Translations under genes and position numbers: made by a program
Source: PFJX01 sp031426815
Lineage (GTDB): Bacteria > Pseudomonadota > Gammaproteobacteria > Burkholderiales > Thiobacillaceae
Reading direction: 5' to 3'
DNA length: 64,000 nucleotides
Assembly (NCBI GenBank): GCA_031426815.1
Contig: JASJPG010000066.1
Coordinates: forward strand, 24,058-88,057
Notes under the pieces: model-generated
Databases searched by the model: none
What the model saw: the letters and a program-made list of their open reading frames with translations, nothing else
Told to the model about the DNA's origin: nothing
Shown: piece after piece, positions 1 to 9,153 of the stretch
How positions within the stretch are numbered: the stretch's first letter is position 1
How the letters are laid out: each line of letters begins with the position of its first letter

Positions 1-1
1 T

Positions 2-457
2 GACGTGCCACAGAACGAAGTCGTACTCACAGGCTTGTCGATGCCGCATTCACCGCGCTGGCACCAAGGCAAGCTCTGGCTACTCAATTCGGGTACCGGC
101 GAGTTCGGATATGCCGACCTCGAAGCCGGGCGGTTCGTCCCGGTGACGTTCTGCCCCGGCTATATGCGAGGACTCGCTTTCCACGGCGATTTCGCTCTGG
201 TAGGTCTTTCGCGCCCTCGCCATAACAAGACTTTCAGTGGTCTTCCGCTGGACGACATGCTGAAGGCCAAGGGCGCCGAACCGCGTTGTGGAATCCAGGT
301 CATCGACTTGCGCAATGGCGATATCGTGCATTGGATTCGTATCGAAGGTGTCGTTGAAGAACTCTACGACGTAGTCACGCTGCCGGGTGTGCGGCGGCCG
401 ATGGCGCTGGGATTCAAGACGGACGAGATTCGGCGTGTGCTGAGCTTGGAAACTTGA
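2..457 (+). CDS. TIGR03032-like protein, C-terminal part (5' end outside window)
   Basis: The frame is already open at the window edge (first whole codon at 2) and ends with TGA at 455-457, so this is the last ~151 residues of a longer gene. A GTG at 5 exists but has no reason to be the start. The text resembles the C-terminal half of the uncharacterised TIGR03032 family: short beta-rich segments such as GKLWLLNSGTGEFG, then GLAFHGDFALVGLSRPR and a final DVVTLPGVRRP. Members of that family are about 350 residues, which fits truncation by the window edge. No catalytic function is known to me. The gene ends 30 bp before the giant repeat protein on the same strand, so co-transcription is likely, and its partner may be that secreted protein. 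Family recognition is from memory. Confidence 0.6.
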   Translation, partial: DVPQNEVVLTGLSMPHSPRWHQGKLWLLNSGTGEFGYADLEAGRFVPVTFCPGYMRGLAFHGDFALVGLSRPRHNKTFSGLPLDDMLKAKGAEPRCGIQVIDLRNGDIVHWIRIEGVVEELYDVVTLPGVRRPMALGFKTDEIRRVLSLET

Positions 458-487
458 CCTCGTCATGAATTGTTAAGGACAAAGTAA

Positions 488-2628
488 ATGGCCATTGAAC
501 TTTCCAATATTGCTGCGGGTAGCGGCGGCTTCGTCATCAACGGTCAATGTGGGGATGACAGAAGCGGATACAGCCTTGCCAGCGCTGGCGACGTCAACGG
601 CGATGGCCTCGATGACTTGATTGTCGGGGCCTGGGCGAGCGACCCCGCCGGCGGATCCAGTGCCGGGCGTACTTATGTGGTGTTCGGCCAAACGGGAAGT
701 GCCGCCATCGATTTGTCGGCAGTGGCGAGTGGCAGTGGCGGCTTTGTCATTAACGGGGAATGCGCGAATGACCAGAGCGGTTTCAGTGTCGCAGGCGCAG
801 GGGACGTTAACGGTGATGGCCTCGCCGATCTGATCGTCGGCGCGTATTTGAAAGATCTCGCCGCCGGAAGTGCCGCCGGGCGCAGTTACGTGATCTTCGG
901 CCAGTCAGCCGGCGGAACCGTCAATTTGTCAGCGGTTGCTAACGGCAGTGGCGGTTTTGTCATCAACGGGGAATGTGCGACCGATCAAAGTGGCAGAAGC
1001 GTCGCCGGCGCTGGGGATGTCAATGGCGATGGCTTGGCCGATCTGATCATCGGCGCCCGATACAGCAGTCCTGCATCCGGTGACGATGCTGGCCGCAGCT
1101 ACGTGGTATTCGGTCAGACGGGAACCGGAGCAATCAATCTTTCCGACATGGGCGCGGCAGGGGTGGGTTTTGTCATCAATGGCCAATGTGCTTCTGACCA
1201 GAGCGGTTGGAGCGTCGGCAGTGCGGGCGATGTCAATGGCGATGGCCTGGCCGACCTGATCATCGGCGCCAAATACAGCGACCCCGTATCCGGCATTTCA
1301 GCGGGGCGCAGCTATGTCGTCTTTGGCACCTTGGCAAACGCTGAAATCAATCTATCGGCCGTTGCAAATGGCGTGGGGGGCTTTGTCATCAACGGCCAGA
1401 ATCCGGATGACGTCAGTGGCGCCAGTGTCGCAAGTGCCGGTGATGTCAATGGCGATGGCCTCGCTGATTTGATCGTTGGCTCACCGTTTAGCGACCCCGC
1501 CACCGGCAGCAATGCCGGGCATAGCTATGTGGTTTTCGGCCAGTCGACAGGATCGGCCATCGACCTGTTGGAGGTGGCCTATGGTAACGGCGGCTTTGTC
1601 ATTTACGGGGAATGTGCAAATGATCAGAGCGGTAGCAGTGTCGCCAGTGCTGGCGATTTCAATGGCGATGGCCTGGCCGACCTGATTATCGGAGCCAGAT
1701 ACCACGATCCGGCAAGCGGCCTCTCCGCAGGACGAAGCTATGTGGTCTTTGGCCAGACCACGGGTGGTGCCATTAATCTGGGCGACGTAGCCAATGGCAA
1801 CGGCGGATTCGTCATCAACGGTCAGTGTGCACTTGATCAGAGCGGCACAAGTGTCGCAAGCGCCGGTGATGTCAATGGCGATGGCCTCGCCGATTTGATC
1901 GTTGGCGCACCTTTCAGCGACCCCGCAGCCGGCAGCAATGCCGGCCGTAGCTACGTCATCTTCGGTGGCACCAGTGACGCATTCAGCAGCAGCCATGTCG
2001 ATCAGATGGGCACAACGAATGACGACATCCTCACCGGTTCTTCCATTGCGGAAACCCTGGTGGGCAATTCCGGCAACGACACCTTGATTGGCAATGGCGG
2101 TGCCGATGTGCTCTATGGCGGATCCGGCAACGACAGCTTCGAACTCAATGCCGACAACGTCGCTCAACTCACTGCCGGTTTCAATGAAACCTTCGCCCGC
2201 ATCGACGGTGGTAGCGGAATTGACACTCTGGCTATCCAGGGCAGCGGTATCGCGCTCAACCTCTCTGCCGTCACCAATCAAGGCGGGGCATCTCCTGCCG
2301 GTGGTTCGCGTATCGAATCGATAGAACACATCGAACTTTCTGTTGGCGGCAACAACACGCTTACGCTGACTTCCGCCGATGTCATTGACATGGCGGGGAT
2401 GAACCTGTTCAACACCAGCAATGGTTGGAGCGGACTGGGGGCATCAGTACTGAAGCATCAACTGGTGGTCGATGGCCATGCCGGCGATTCGATCGAATTG
2501 ATCGGCGGCACCTGGGCTCGTACGGGCACGGCAACGCATAACGGCCTGACTTATCGCGTGTATGACAGTGATGACCGTCAAGCCCAGGTTCTGGTGGCCG
2601 TTGCAGTCACGACCAATGTGCCCGCCAA
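488..2628 (+). repeat. Module copy 1: seven FG-GAP blades + RTX patch + beta domain
   Basis: Seven repeats of about 62-66 residues, each with GGFVINGxC, SxAGDVNGDGLADLI and AGRSYVVFG segments, run to about 1975. They are followed by the RTX-like TNDDILTGS...NGGADVLYGG patch (2008-2150) and a ~150-residue domain with ARIDGGSG and IESIEHIELS. The same order recurs at 2629-4740, so the ~2.1 kb unit was duplicated as a block. Copies have diverged at base level. Confidence 0.85.
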
Positions 2629-5600
2629 AACCATTGAACTGGGCGACATTGCCGGCGGGGCCGGCGGCTTTGTCATCAATGGCCAATGCATGGATGACAA
2701 CAGTGGCAACAGCGTTTCCAGTGCCGGCGATGTCAACGGCGATGGTCTCGACGATTTGCTGATCGGCGCGCATTACGGCAGCCCAGCGGCCGGCAGCTAT
2801 GCGGGCCGAAGCTATGTGGTTTTTGGTCAAGCCACGCAACAAAGCATCGAGCTTTCGGCCATTGCCAATGGCTCGGGCGGTTTTGTCATCAACGGCCAGT
2901 GCGAGCTTGAATGGAGTGGCTTCAGTGTCGCCGGCGCCGGCGATACCAACGGTGACGGCCTCGCGGATCTGATCATAGGGGCATACCGAAGCACCCCCTA
3001 CGCCGGCAATTGGGCAGGACGCAGCTATGTGGTGTACGGAAAGACAGGAGGGAACAGCGTCGATCTATCTGCGGTAGCCAATGGCAACGGCGGCTTCGTC
3101 ATCAACGGCCAGTGTGTGGATGACATCAGTGGATTCAGTGTGGCCTCTGCCGGTGACGTAAACGGTGACGGCCTGGCCGACTTGATCGTCGGGGCGCCAT
3201 ACGCCTCAACGGCTAGCGATGCCTCTGCCGGGATGAGTTATGTGGTTTTCGGTAAACCGTCGGGTGGGCCGGTCGAGCTATCAGCCATCGCTGACGGCCA
3301 GGGCGGTTTCGTCATCAACGGACAAGGTACGGGAGACGAGAGCGGCTTCAGTGTCGCCGGCGCGGGCGATGTGAATGGCGACGGTCTTGCCGACCTGATT
3401 GTCGGCGCGCTGAAGAGCGACACCGCCGCTGCCAGTGATGCTGGGCGCAGCTATGTCATATTCGGCAAGACGACAGGTAACGCTATTGATCTTTCGGCGG
3501 TGGCCAATGGCAGCGGAGGTTTCGTCATCAATGGCCAGAACACGGGTGACCACAGCGGCAACAGCGTAGCCGGCGCGGGCGATGTGAACGGCGACGGCCT
3601 CGCCGACCTGATCGTCGGGGCCGTCAATAGCAACGCTACAGGTCGTAGCTACGTGGTATTCGGCAAGGCGACAGGGGCCGCCATCAACCTTTCAGCGGTA
3701 GCTGACGGCATTGGCGGTTTTGTCATCAATGGCGAATCTAGCGGCGACTCTGCTGGCATGAGTGTCGCCGGCATCAACGATATCAATGGGGACGGCCTCG
3801 CCGACCTGCTGGTAGGCGCATTCAATGGCGATACTGCCGGCAACAGCGACGCCGGTCGCAGCTACGTGGTTTTTGGCAAGACATCAGGAAGTGCTATCGA
3901 CCTTACGGCAGTGGCCAATGGCAACGACGGTTTCGTTATCTCCGGCCAGTGTGCATACGACCAGAGCGGCCGAAGCGTTGCCAGCGCAGGAGACGTAAAC
4001 GGCGATGGCCTCAGTGACCTGATCATAGGCGCCAACGCTAGTGACACTTCGGCCGGCAACAATGCCGGACGAAGCTATGTCATTTTTGGCAGTACCACTG
4101 GCGCATTCAATTCAACTGCCGTGGACCAGATGGGCGGCACAGGCAACGACATCGTTACCGGTTCTTCCCTGTCCGAAACCCTGGTTGCAGGTTCCGGCAG
4201 CGATTCCCTGATCGGCAACGGCGGTGCCGATGTGCTTTACGGTGGCGCCGGCGACGACCGTTTCGAATTGAACGTTGACAATATTGCCAAGCTTGGCGTC
4301 GGCGTCACGCAGGGCAACTATGCCCGCATTGATGGCGGTAGCGGCATGGACACACTGGCGCTATCCGGTGGCGGTATCGCCTTGAACCCCACTTCGCGCA
4401 TCGAATCCATCGAGCGCATCGAACTCACCGGCAGCGGCAACAATACGTTGGCCCTGGCCTACAGCGATGTGCTCGACATGAGCGGCGTGAATATCATCAA
4501 TAGCAGCACCCAGGCTGTGTTGGGCTGGAGTAACGGAAGCTACCGTTTTGCAGCCTCAGAAGGGCGTCACCAACTTATCGTCGATGGCAATGCCGGTGAT
4601 GCGGTCACCCTGAGCAGCGTCAATTGGAGCCGGATGGGTACTGTCGTTAACGGCGGCGACACCTATACCGTCTACAACAGCGACACCGGTTTCGCGCAAG
4701 TGCTGTTGGCGAATGCCGTCGCAAGCTCGGTACAAAACAGCGACACAGCAGCCCCCACGGTTTCGAACTTCAGTCCCGCGGACCAAGCAACGGATATCGC
4801 TGTAGATACCGACGTCGTCATCACCTTCAACGAATACATCCAGCGCGGCAGCGGACAAATCGTTCTGACCGACGCGTCCGGAACGACGTTGGTGACCTAT
4901 GACGCCAGCAGCAGCAACCTGTCGATCCATGGTTCTACGCTCACGCTCAACCCTGATACCAACCTCGACTACAACGCTGGCTATAAGGTGCTGTTTGCCG
5001 CGGGCGCGATCAAGGACTTGGCTGGCAACGCCTACGCGGGCACGACAAGCTACGACTTCACGACCCAGACGCAGAATAACCACGCGCCGCAGCTCATGCC
5101 TGGCGGCAGTCTGGACAGGAGTTTCGATGGCGATGGCACGCTGACGACGCAATTTACTTCCTTCCATTCCGATGATGCCCACAGCCTAGCTGTCCAGCCT
5201 GACGGCAAAATTCTGGTGGCCGGCAGCACATCGAATCCCAACGCCAACGACTTCTCCGACTTTGCGCTGGCGCGCTTCAATTCGGATGGCAGTCTGGACG
5301 CCAGCTTTGCTGGTGACGGCAAGGTCAGCACAGACTTCACCTCGGCAGAAGGTTCGGACCAGGGCTGGGGTGTGGTTTTGCAATCCGATGGCAAGATTGT
5401 GGTCACCGGGAGTACCCACGATGGTTTTGCCTTGGCCCGCTACAACAGCGATGGCAGCCTGGACGCCGGCTTCGGCGTAGACGGAAAGGTCACCACGGGC
5501 ATCGCCCAATTGGGCGGTGTGGCCCGGAATGCAGTCATACAGGCCGACGGCAAAATCCTGGTAGCGGGATACGGTTCCGGCGATGTGTCTACGCTGGCGC

Positions 5601-7510
5601 GCTACAACCCCAATGGCAGCCTGGATGCCAGTTTCGATGGAGATGGGATCGTCAGCGTGCTTGGCAATACTGGCATGAGCATGACGCTGCAGTCCGACGG
5701 CAAGATTCTTCTCGCGGGGGCGGTATCGGTCGGCACGGATGACGTCCACCAGGAATTTGCCCTTGCCCGCTTCAATAGCGACGGAAGCCTGGACACCAGC
5801 TTCAGTAGCGATGGAATGCTCACCACCAAGATCGGCGACTCCAGCAACGGCGCTAGTGTGTTGGTGCAATCCGACGGCAAGATTCTGGTGGCCGGAACAA
5901 GTTACAGCCTCGCTGAAAGCGACTTTGCCGTAGCTCGATACACCAGCTCAGGGGATCTGGATGCCAGCTTCGATGGCGATGGCATGCTCACTACCGCGAT
6001 TGGTGCCGCTGACGACACGGCCAGCAGCATTGCGCTGCAATCCGACGACAAGATACTGCTTTCGGGGATCAGTTATCGCAGCGACGGGACGAGCGATTTC
6101 GCCCTGGTTCGCTATCAAACCAACGGCAGCCTGGACACCAGCTTTGATGGCGATGGCATCAAAACCACGGAAATCCTGAATACCGGGATAGTGGACAACA
6201 GCATGGCCGTCGCTTCTGACGGCAGGATATTGGTAGCAGGAACCTCCAGCAGCCACTTCGCTGTGGTGCGCTACTTGCCCGGCGGCATATCCGATCAAAC
6301 CGCCCAGGGCTACACGGCGTTCAGCTTCACGCCACCGATCAATACCTTCAACGATGCGGATCCAGGCGACAGTCTGACCTGGAGTGCCACCCTGGCAGAC
6401 GGAAGCCAACTACCCGGCTGGCTGAACTTCGACCCTGCTACCCATATGCTTAGCGGCGAACCCAGCAACGAGAACTTGGGGGGCCTCGCCATCAAAGTCA
6501 CAGTGACTGACTCCGGTGGGCTTTCCAGCAGTGATAGCTTCACCCTGACGGTGGCTCCCAACCACACAATCCTTGGCAGTAGCGGTCATGACATTCTTTA
6601 TGGCACGCCCGGAGCAGACTTCCTGGATGGTGGCATAGGAAATGACACCCTGATCGGTGGCCTTGGCAATGACAGCTATGTCGTCGACAACGCGGGCGAC
6701 CGCATTGTCGAAACCAGCACCCAGGCCGGCGAAATCGACGTCGTAAACGCGGCGCTGAGCTGGACGCTGAGCGCCAACCTGGAAAACCTGACCCTGACCG
6801 GCACCGGCAAATTCAGCGGCAGAGGCAACGGCCAGAGCAACATCCTCACCGGCAACGACGCGGCCAATGTGCTGGATGGTGGCGCCGGCGCAGACAGCCT
6901 GATCGGCGGCGCCGGAAACGACATCTACGTCGTGGACAACCTCAGCGACGTGATTCAGGAAAATCAGACCGACGCGGCGGAAATCGACTCGGTCCGCGCC
7001 TGGCGAGACTGGACGCTGGGCGACAATCTGGAAAACCTGACCCTGCTCGGCGTCAAGCCACTGCACGGCAGCGGCAACGCGCTCGACAACAGCCTGACCG
7101 GTAATGGCAACACCAACAGCCTCGATGGCGGCGCCGGCAATGACACCCTCGACGGCGCCTCCGGCAACGACAAGCTGACCGGCGGTGCCGGCAGCGACAC
7201 CTTCGCCTTCACCACCCCGCTCAACGCCATCCGCAACGTCGACACCGTCACCGATTTCAGCAGCGGCACTGACAAGCTTCAATTTTCGCCAGCCATCTTC
7301 CGCGAGCTGGGTTTTTCCGGCGCGCCGAGCACGGATACCTTCTTCCATGCCGGCAGCACAGCGCACGATGCGGACGACCGCATTGTTTACGACCAAGCCA
7401 ATGGCGCGTTGTATTACGACGCCGATGGCACGGGGGCGCTGGCGGCGGTGCAGTTCGCGCTGCTGAGTGGGGCGCCCACTCTGCTGTATACGGATTTTGT
7501 GGTGGGGTGA
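488..7510 (+). CDS. Giant type I secreted FG-GAP / delta-60 / RTX calcium-binding protein
   Basis: A 2340-residue protein. The start is ATG 488 with AAGGA at 475-479, 8 bases upstream. There is no N-terminal signal peptide. Order of parts: seven FG-GAP repeats (about residues 5-495), an RTX-like patch (507-555) and a beta domain (to ~712). A second copy of that whole module follows: seven FG-GAP repeats (715-1205), RTX patch (1217-1262), beta domain (to ~1418). Next come an SbsA/Big_5-like Ig domain (1421-1528), seven delta-60 repeats with SLDxSFxxDG and QSDGKILVAG motifs (1538-1935), a cadherin-like putative Ig domain (1934-2022), RTX nonapeptides of GGxGxDxLxG type (2030-2245) and a serralysin-like C-terminus ending LLYTDFVVG. 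Each FG-GAP blade carries DVNGDGLADL, a DxNxDGxxD calcium loop. A C-terminal secretion signal plus the exporter genes at 9154-13763 indicate type I export. An adhesin or cell-surface role is inferred. Confidence 0.9.
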   Translation: MAIELSNIAAGSGGFVINGQCGDDRSGYSLASAGDVNGDGLDDLIVGAWASDPAGGSSAGRTYVVFGQTGSAAIDLSAVASGSGGFVINGECANDQSGFSVAGAGDVNGDGLADLIVGAYLKDLAAGSAAGRSYVIFGQSAGGTVNLSAVANGSGGFVINGECATDQSGRSVAGAGDVNGDGLADLIIGARYSSPASGDDAGRSYVVFGQTGTGAINLSDMGAAGVGFVINGQCASDQSGWSVGSAGDVNGDGLADLIIGAKYSDPVSGISAGRSYVVFGTLANAEINLSAVANGVGGFVINGQNPDDVSGASVASAGDVNGDGLADLIVGSPFSDPATGSNAGHSYVVFGQSTGSAIDLLEVAYGNGGFVIYGECANDQSGSSVASAGDFNGDGLADLIIGARYHDPASGLSAGRSYVVFGQTTGGAINLGDVANGNGGFVINGQCALDQSGTSVASAGDVNGDGLADLIVGAPFSDPAAGSNAGRSYVIFGGTSDAFSSSHVDQMGTTNDDILTGSSIAETLVGNSGNDTLIGNGGADVLYGGSGNDSFELNADNVAQLTAGFNETFARIDGGSGIDTLAIQGSGIALNLSAVTNQGGASPAGGSRIESIEHIELSVGGNNTLTLTSADVIDMAGMNLFNTSNGWSGLGASVLKHQLVVDGHAGDSIELIGGTWARTGTATHNGLTYRVYDSDDRQAQVLVAVAVTTNVPAKTIELGDIAGGAGGFVINGQCMDDNSGNSVSSAGDVNGDGLDDLLIGAHYGSPAAGSYAGRSYVVFGQATQQSIELSAIANGSGGFVINGQCELEWSGFSVAGAGDTNGDGLADLIIGAYRSTPYAGNWAGRSYVVYGKTGGNSVDLSAVANGNGGFVINGQCVDDISGFSVASAGDVNGDGLADLIVGAPYASTASDASAGMSYVVFGKPSGGPVELSAIADGQGGFVINGQGTGDESGFSVAGAGDVNGDGLADLIVGALKSDTAAASDAGRSYVIFGKTTGNAIDLSAVANGSGGFVINGQNTGDHSGNSVAGAGDVNGDGLADLIVGAVNSNATGRSYVVFGKATGAAINLSAVADGIGGFVINGESSGDSAGMSVAGINDINGDGLADLLVGAFNGDTAGNSDAGRSYVVFGKTSGSAIDLTAVANGNDGFVISGQCAYDQSGRSVASAGDVNGDGLSDLIIGANASDTSAGNNAGRSYVIFGSTTGAFNSTAVDQMGGTGNDIVTGSSLSETLVAGSGSDSLIGNGGADVLYGGAGDDRFELNVDNIAKLGVGVTQGNYARIDGGSGMDTLALSGGGIALNPTSRIESIERIELTGSGNNTLALAYSDVLDMSGVNIINSSTQAVLGWSNGSYRFAASEGRHQLIVDGNAGDAVTLSSVNWSRMGTVVNGGDTYTVYNSDTGFAQVLLANAVASSVQNSDTAAPTVSNFSPADQATDIAVDTDVVITFNEYIQRGSGQIVLTDASGTTLVTYDASSSNLSIHGSTLTLNPDTNLDYNAGYKVLFAAGAIKDLAGNAYAGTTSYDFTTQTQNNHAPQLMPGGSLDRSFDGDGTLTTQFTSFHSDDAHSLAVQPDGKILVAGSTSNPNANDFSDFALARFNSDGSLDASFAGDGKVSTDFTSAEGSDQGWGVVLQSDGKIVVTGSTHDGFALARYNSDGSLDAGFGVDGKVTTGIAQLGGVARNAVIQADGKILVAGYGSGDVSTLARYNPNGSLDASFDGDGIVSVLGNTGMSMTLQSDGKILLAGAVSVGTDDVHQEFALARFNSDGSLDTSFSSDGMLTTKIGDSSNGASVLVQSDGKILVAGTSYSLAESDFAVARYTSSGDLDASFDGDGMLTTAIGAADDTASSIALQSDDKILLSGISYRSDGTSDFALVRYQTNGSLDTSFDGDGIKTTEILNTGIVDNSMAVASDGRILVAGTSSSHFAVVRYLPGGISDQTAQGYTAFSFTPPINTFNDADPGDSLTWSATLADGSQLPGWLNFDPATHMLSGEPSNENLGGLAIKVTVTDSGGLSSSDSFTLTVAPNHTILGSSGHDILYGTPGADFLDGGIGNDTLIGGLGNDSYVVDNAGDRIVETSTQAGEIDVVNAALSWTLSANLENLTLTGTGKFSGRGNGQSNILTGNDAANVLDGGAGADSLIGGAGNDIYVVDNLSDVIQENQTDAAEIDSVRAWRDWTLGDNLENLTLLGVKPLHGSGNALDNSLTGNGNTNSLDGGAGNDTLDGASGNDKLTGGAGSDTFAFTTPLNAIRNVDTVTDFSSGTDKLQFSPAIFRELGFSGAPSTDTFFHAGSTAHDADDRIVYDQANGALYYDADGTGALAAVQFALLSGAPTLLYTDFVVG
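2629..4740 (+). repeat. Module copy 2: seven FG-GAP blades + RTX patch + beta domain
   Basis: Second copy of the 488-2628 module. It has seven FG-GAP repeats (2630-4100), the patch NGGADVLYGGAGDDRFELN (4200-4275) and the ARIDGGSG / IESIERIELT domain. Seven blades is the number that closes an integrin-alpha-type beta-propeller. Confidence 0.85.
5100..6290 (+). repeat. Seven delta-60 repeats (third predicted propeller)
   Basis: Seven SLDxSFxxDG motifs and seven matching QxDGKILVAG strands alternate through about 400 residues. This is the delta-60 repeat known from bacterial surface proteins. Again the count is seven. Confidence 0.8.
6575..7260 (+). repeat. C-terminal RTX calcium-binding nonapeptide region
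   Basis: Clusters of GGxGNDTLxG-type nonapeptides at about 6590-6680, 6850-6920 and 7100-7200 are separated by serralysin-like spacers (SYVVDNAGDRIVE, NLENLTLTG). They are followed by a DTVTDFSSGTDKLQF segment typical of the end of type I secreted proteins. Confidence 0.85.
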
Positions 7511-7567
7511 CGCATCGTAACGGGCAACGCGAATACACTTGCCGTCATTGATTTTCCGTTGCCTGTC

Positions 7568-9115
7568 ATGACCCGCAAGAAGCTCCCCATCGGCATTCAG
7601 ACCTTCGCCAAGATTCGCGAAGACAACCACTATTACGTCGACAAGACGCCCTTCGCGCTGCGGCTGATCGAGCAAGGCACGCACTTCTTCCTGTCTCGTC
7701 CGCGCCGCTTCGGCAAGAGTCTGTTCCTGGATACGCTGAAGGAATTGTTCGAGGGCAATGCCGCGCTGTTTGAAGGTCTGTACGCGGAAAAGAATTGGGA
7801 CTGGTCTCTGTGCAACCCGGTATTGCGCTTCAGCTTCGGCGGCGGGGTGCTTGGGTCGCTGGTGGATCTGGGGCAGAGCCTGGACCGTCAACTGACGGTA
7901 TTCGAACAGCAACACGGCCTCCCGTCTGCTTTTCCCGATAGCCGCAGCCGTTTCGCCGAGTTGATCCGACGCCTGCATGAACAGACTGGCCAGCGCGTGG
8001 TCATTCTGATCGACGAATACGACAAACCCATTCTGGATCGCATCGAGCAGCCGGACATCGCTCGCGACATTCGCGAGGGGCTGAAGGATTTTTATTCGGT
8101 GATCAAGGACAGCGATGCGCATGTCCGCTTCGCTTTCCTGACCGGGGTGTCCAAGTTCAGCAAGGTCAGCTTGTTTTCCGGCCTGAACAACTTGCAGGAC
8201 ATCACCGTCGATGAGCGTTATTCGGCGATTTGCGGCTATACCGACGCCGATGTGGATGCAGTCTTCGCGGCGGAGCTCGACGGGCTGGATCGCGAGGCGA
8301 TTCGCCACTGGTACAACGGCTACAACTGGCAGGGCGAGTCGGTCTACAACCCGTTCGATCTGTTGCTGCTGTTCGACCGGCGTGAATTCAAGCCTTATTG
8401 GTTCGAGACCGGCACCCCGACATTTCTGATCAAGCTGCTGTCGGAACGCCAGGCTTGGCTACCGGAACTCGGGCAACTGCAAACCGAAGCCAATATTCTC
8501 TCCACTTTCGACGTGGGCGACATTCCGACCGAGGCGCTGATGTTCCAGGCGGGGTATCTCACGATCGACACACAAGAGCATGTATTTGGCGAATACCGCT
8601 ATCGGCTCCGCTACCCCAACCAGGAGGTTTATCAAAGCCTGAGCAATAGCTTGCTGAAAACCTGGACACCGGATGCACGCCCGGTTTTCGTCAACAAGAG
8701 CCGGCTTGGCGACATCCTGATTGCCCACGACATCTCCGCCCTGCGCGATCTCATCACCGCTTTCTTTGCCAGCATCCCCCACGACTGGTATCGCAACAAC
8801 TCCATCGCCCAGTACGAGGGTTACTACGCCAGCGTCTTTTATGCCTACTTCGCCTCGCTCGGGCTCGATCTTACGGTTGAAGACAGCAGCAATCAGGGAC
8901 GGCTCGACATGGCGCTGAAGTTCGATGGCCACGTTTACCTGTTCGAATTCAAGGTGGTCGAATTCGTACCTGAAGGTCGCGCGCTGCAACAAATCAAGGA
9001 CCGCGGCTATGCCGACAAATACCGCGCGCTGGGTCAGCCCATCCATTTGATCGGCGTCGAATTCAGCAAGGAATCGCGTGCGGTGGTGGGGTTCGAGGTG
9101 GAGACGCTGGAGTAG
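7568..9115 (+). CDS. AAA-ATPase-like / PD-(D/E)XK nuclease-like protein
   Basis: A 515-residue protein of the AAA-ATPase_like plus PDDEXK_9 (DUF1703) type. The N-terminus LPIGIQTFAKIREDN and YYVDKT are the family's usual opening. A degenerate P-loop SRPRRFGKS lies near residue 43 and a Walker B-like VVILIDEYDKP near residue 150. The C-terminal part carries D and EFK residues spaced as in PD-(D/E)XK folds (GRLDMALKFDG, then LFEFKV, near residues 447-461). I chose ATG 7568 over an upstream TTG at 7559 because family members begin a few residues before LPIGIQ. Neither start has a clear ribosome site. The cellular role of this abundant family is not established. It sits 57 bp after the giant protein gene and converges with the exporter genes. 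Confidence 0.85.
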   Translation: MTRKKLPIGIQTFAKIREDNHYYVDKTPFALRLIEQGTHFFLSRPRRFGKSLFLDTLKELFEGNAALFEGLYAEKNWDWSLCNPVLRFSFGGGVLGSLVDLGQSLDRQLTVFEQQHGLPSAFPDSRSRFAELIRRLHEQTGQRVVILIDEYDKPILDRIEQPDIARDIREGLKDFYSVIKDSDAHVRFAFLTGVSKFSKVSLFSGLNNLQDITVDERYSAICGYTDADVDAVFAAELDGLDREAIRHWYNGYNWQGESVYNPFDLLLLFDRREFKPYWFETGTPTFLIKLLSERQAWLPELGQLQTEANILSTFDVGDIPTEALMFQAGYLTIDTQEHVFGEYRYRLRYPNQEVYQSLSNSLLKTWTPDARPVFVNKSRLGDILIAHDISALRDLITAFFASIPHDWYRNNSIAQYEGYYASVFYAYFASLGLDLTVEDSSNQGRLDMALKFDGHVYLFEFKVVEFVPEGRALQQIKDRGYADKYRALGQPIHLIGVEFSKESRAVVGFEVETLE

Positions 9116-9153
9116 GGCTGAGGGTGGGCCGGGCAAAGCTTTGTCCATCCTGC

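Noticed and set aside
6410..8308. 632-codon minus-strand frame across the end of the RTX gene and the AAA gene
   Set aside because: It overlaps two well-supported genes on the plus strand and has no family features.
9130..9145. Palindrome GGGCAAAGCTTTGTCC between convergent AAA and HlyD genes
   Set aside because: It has no loop or U-run and includes a mismatch pair; too weak to call a terminator.
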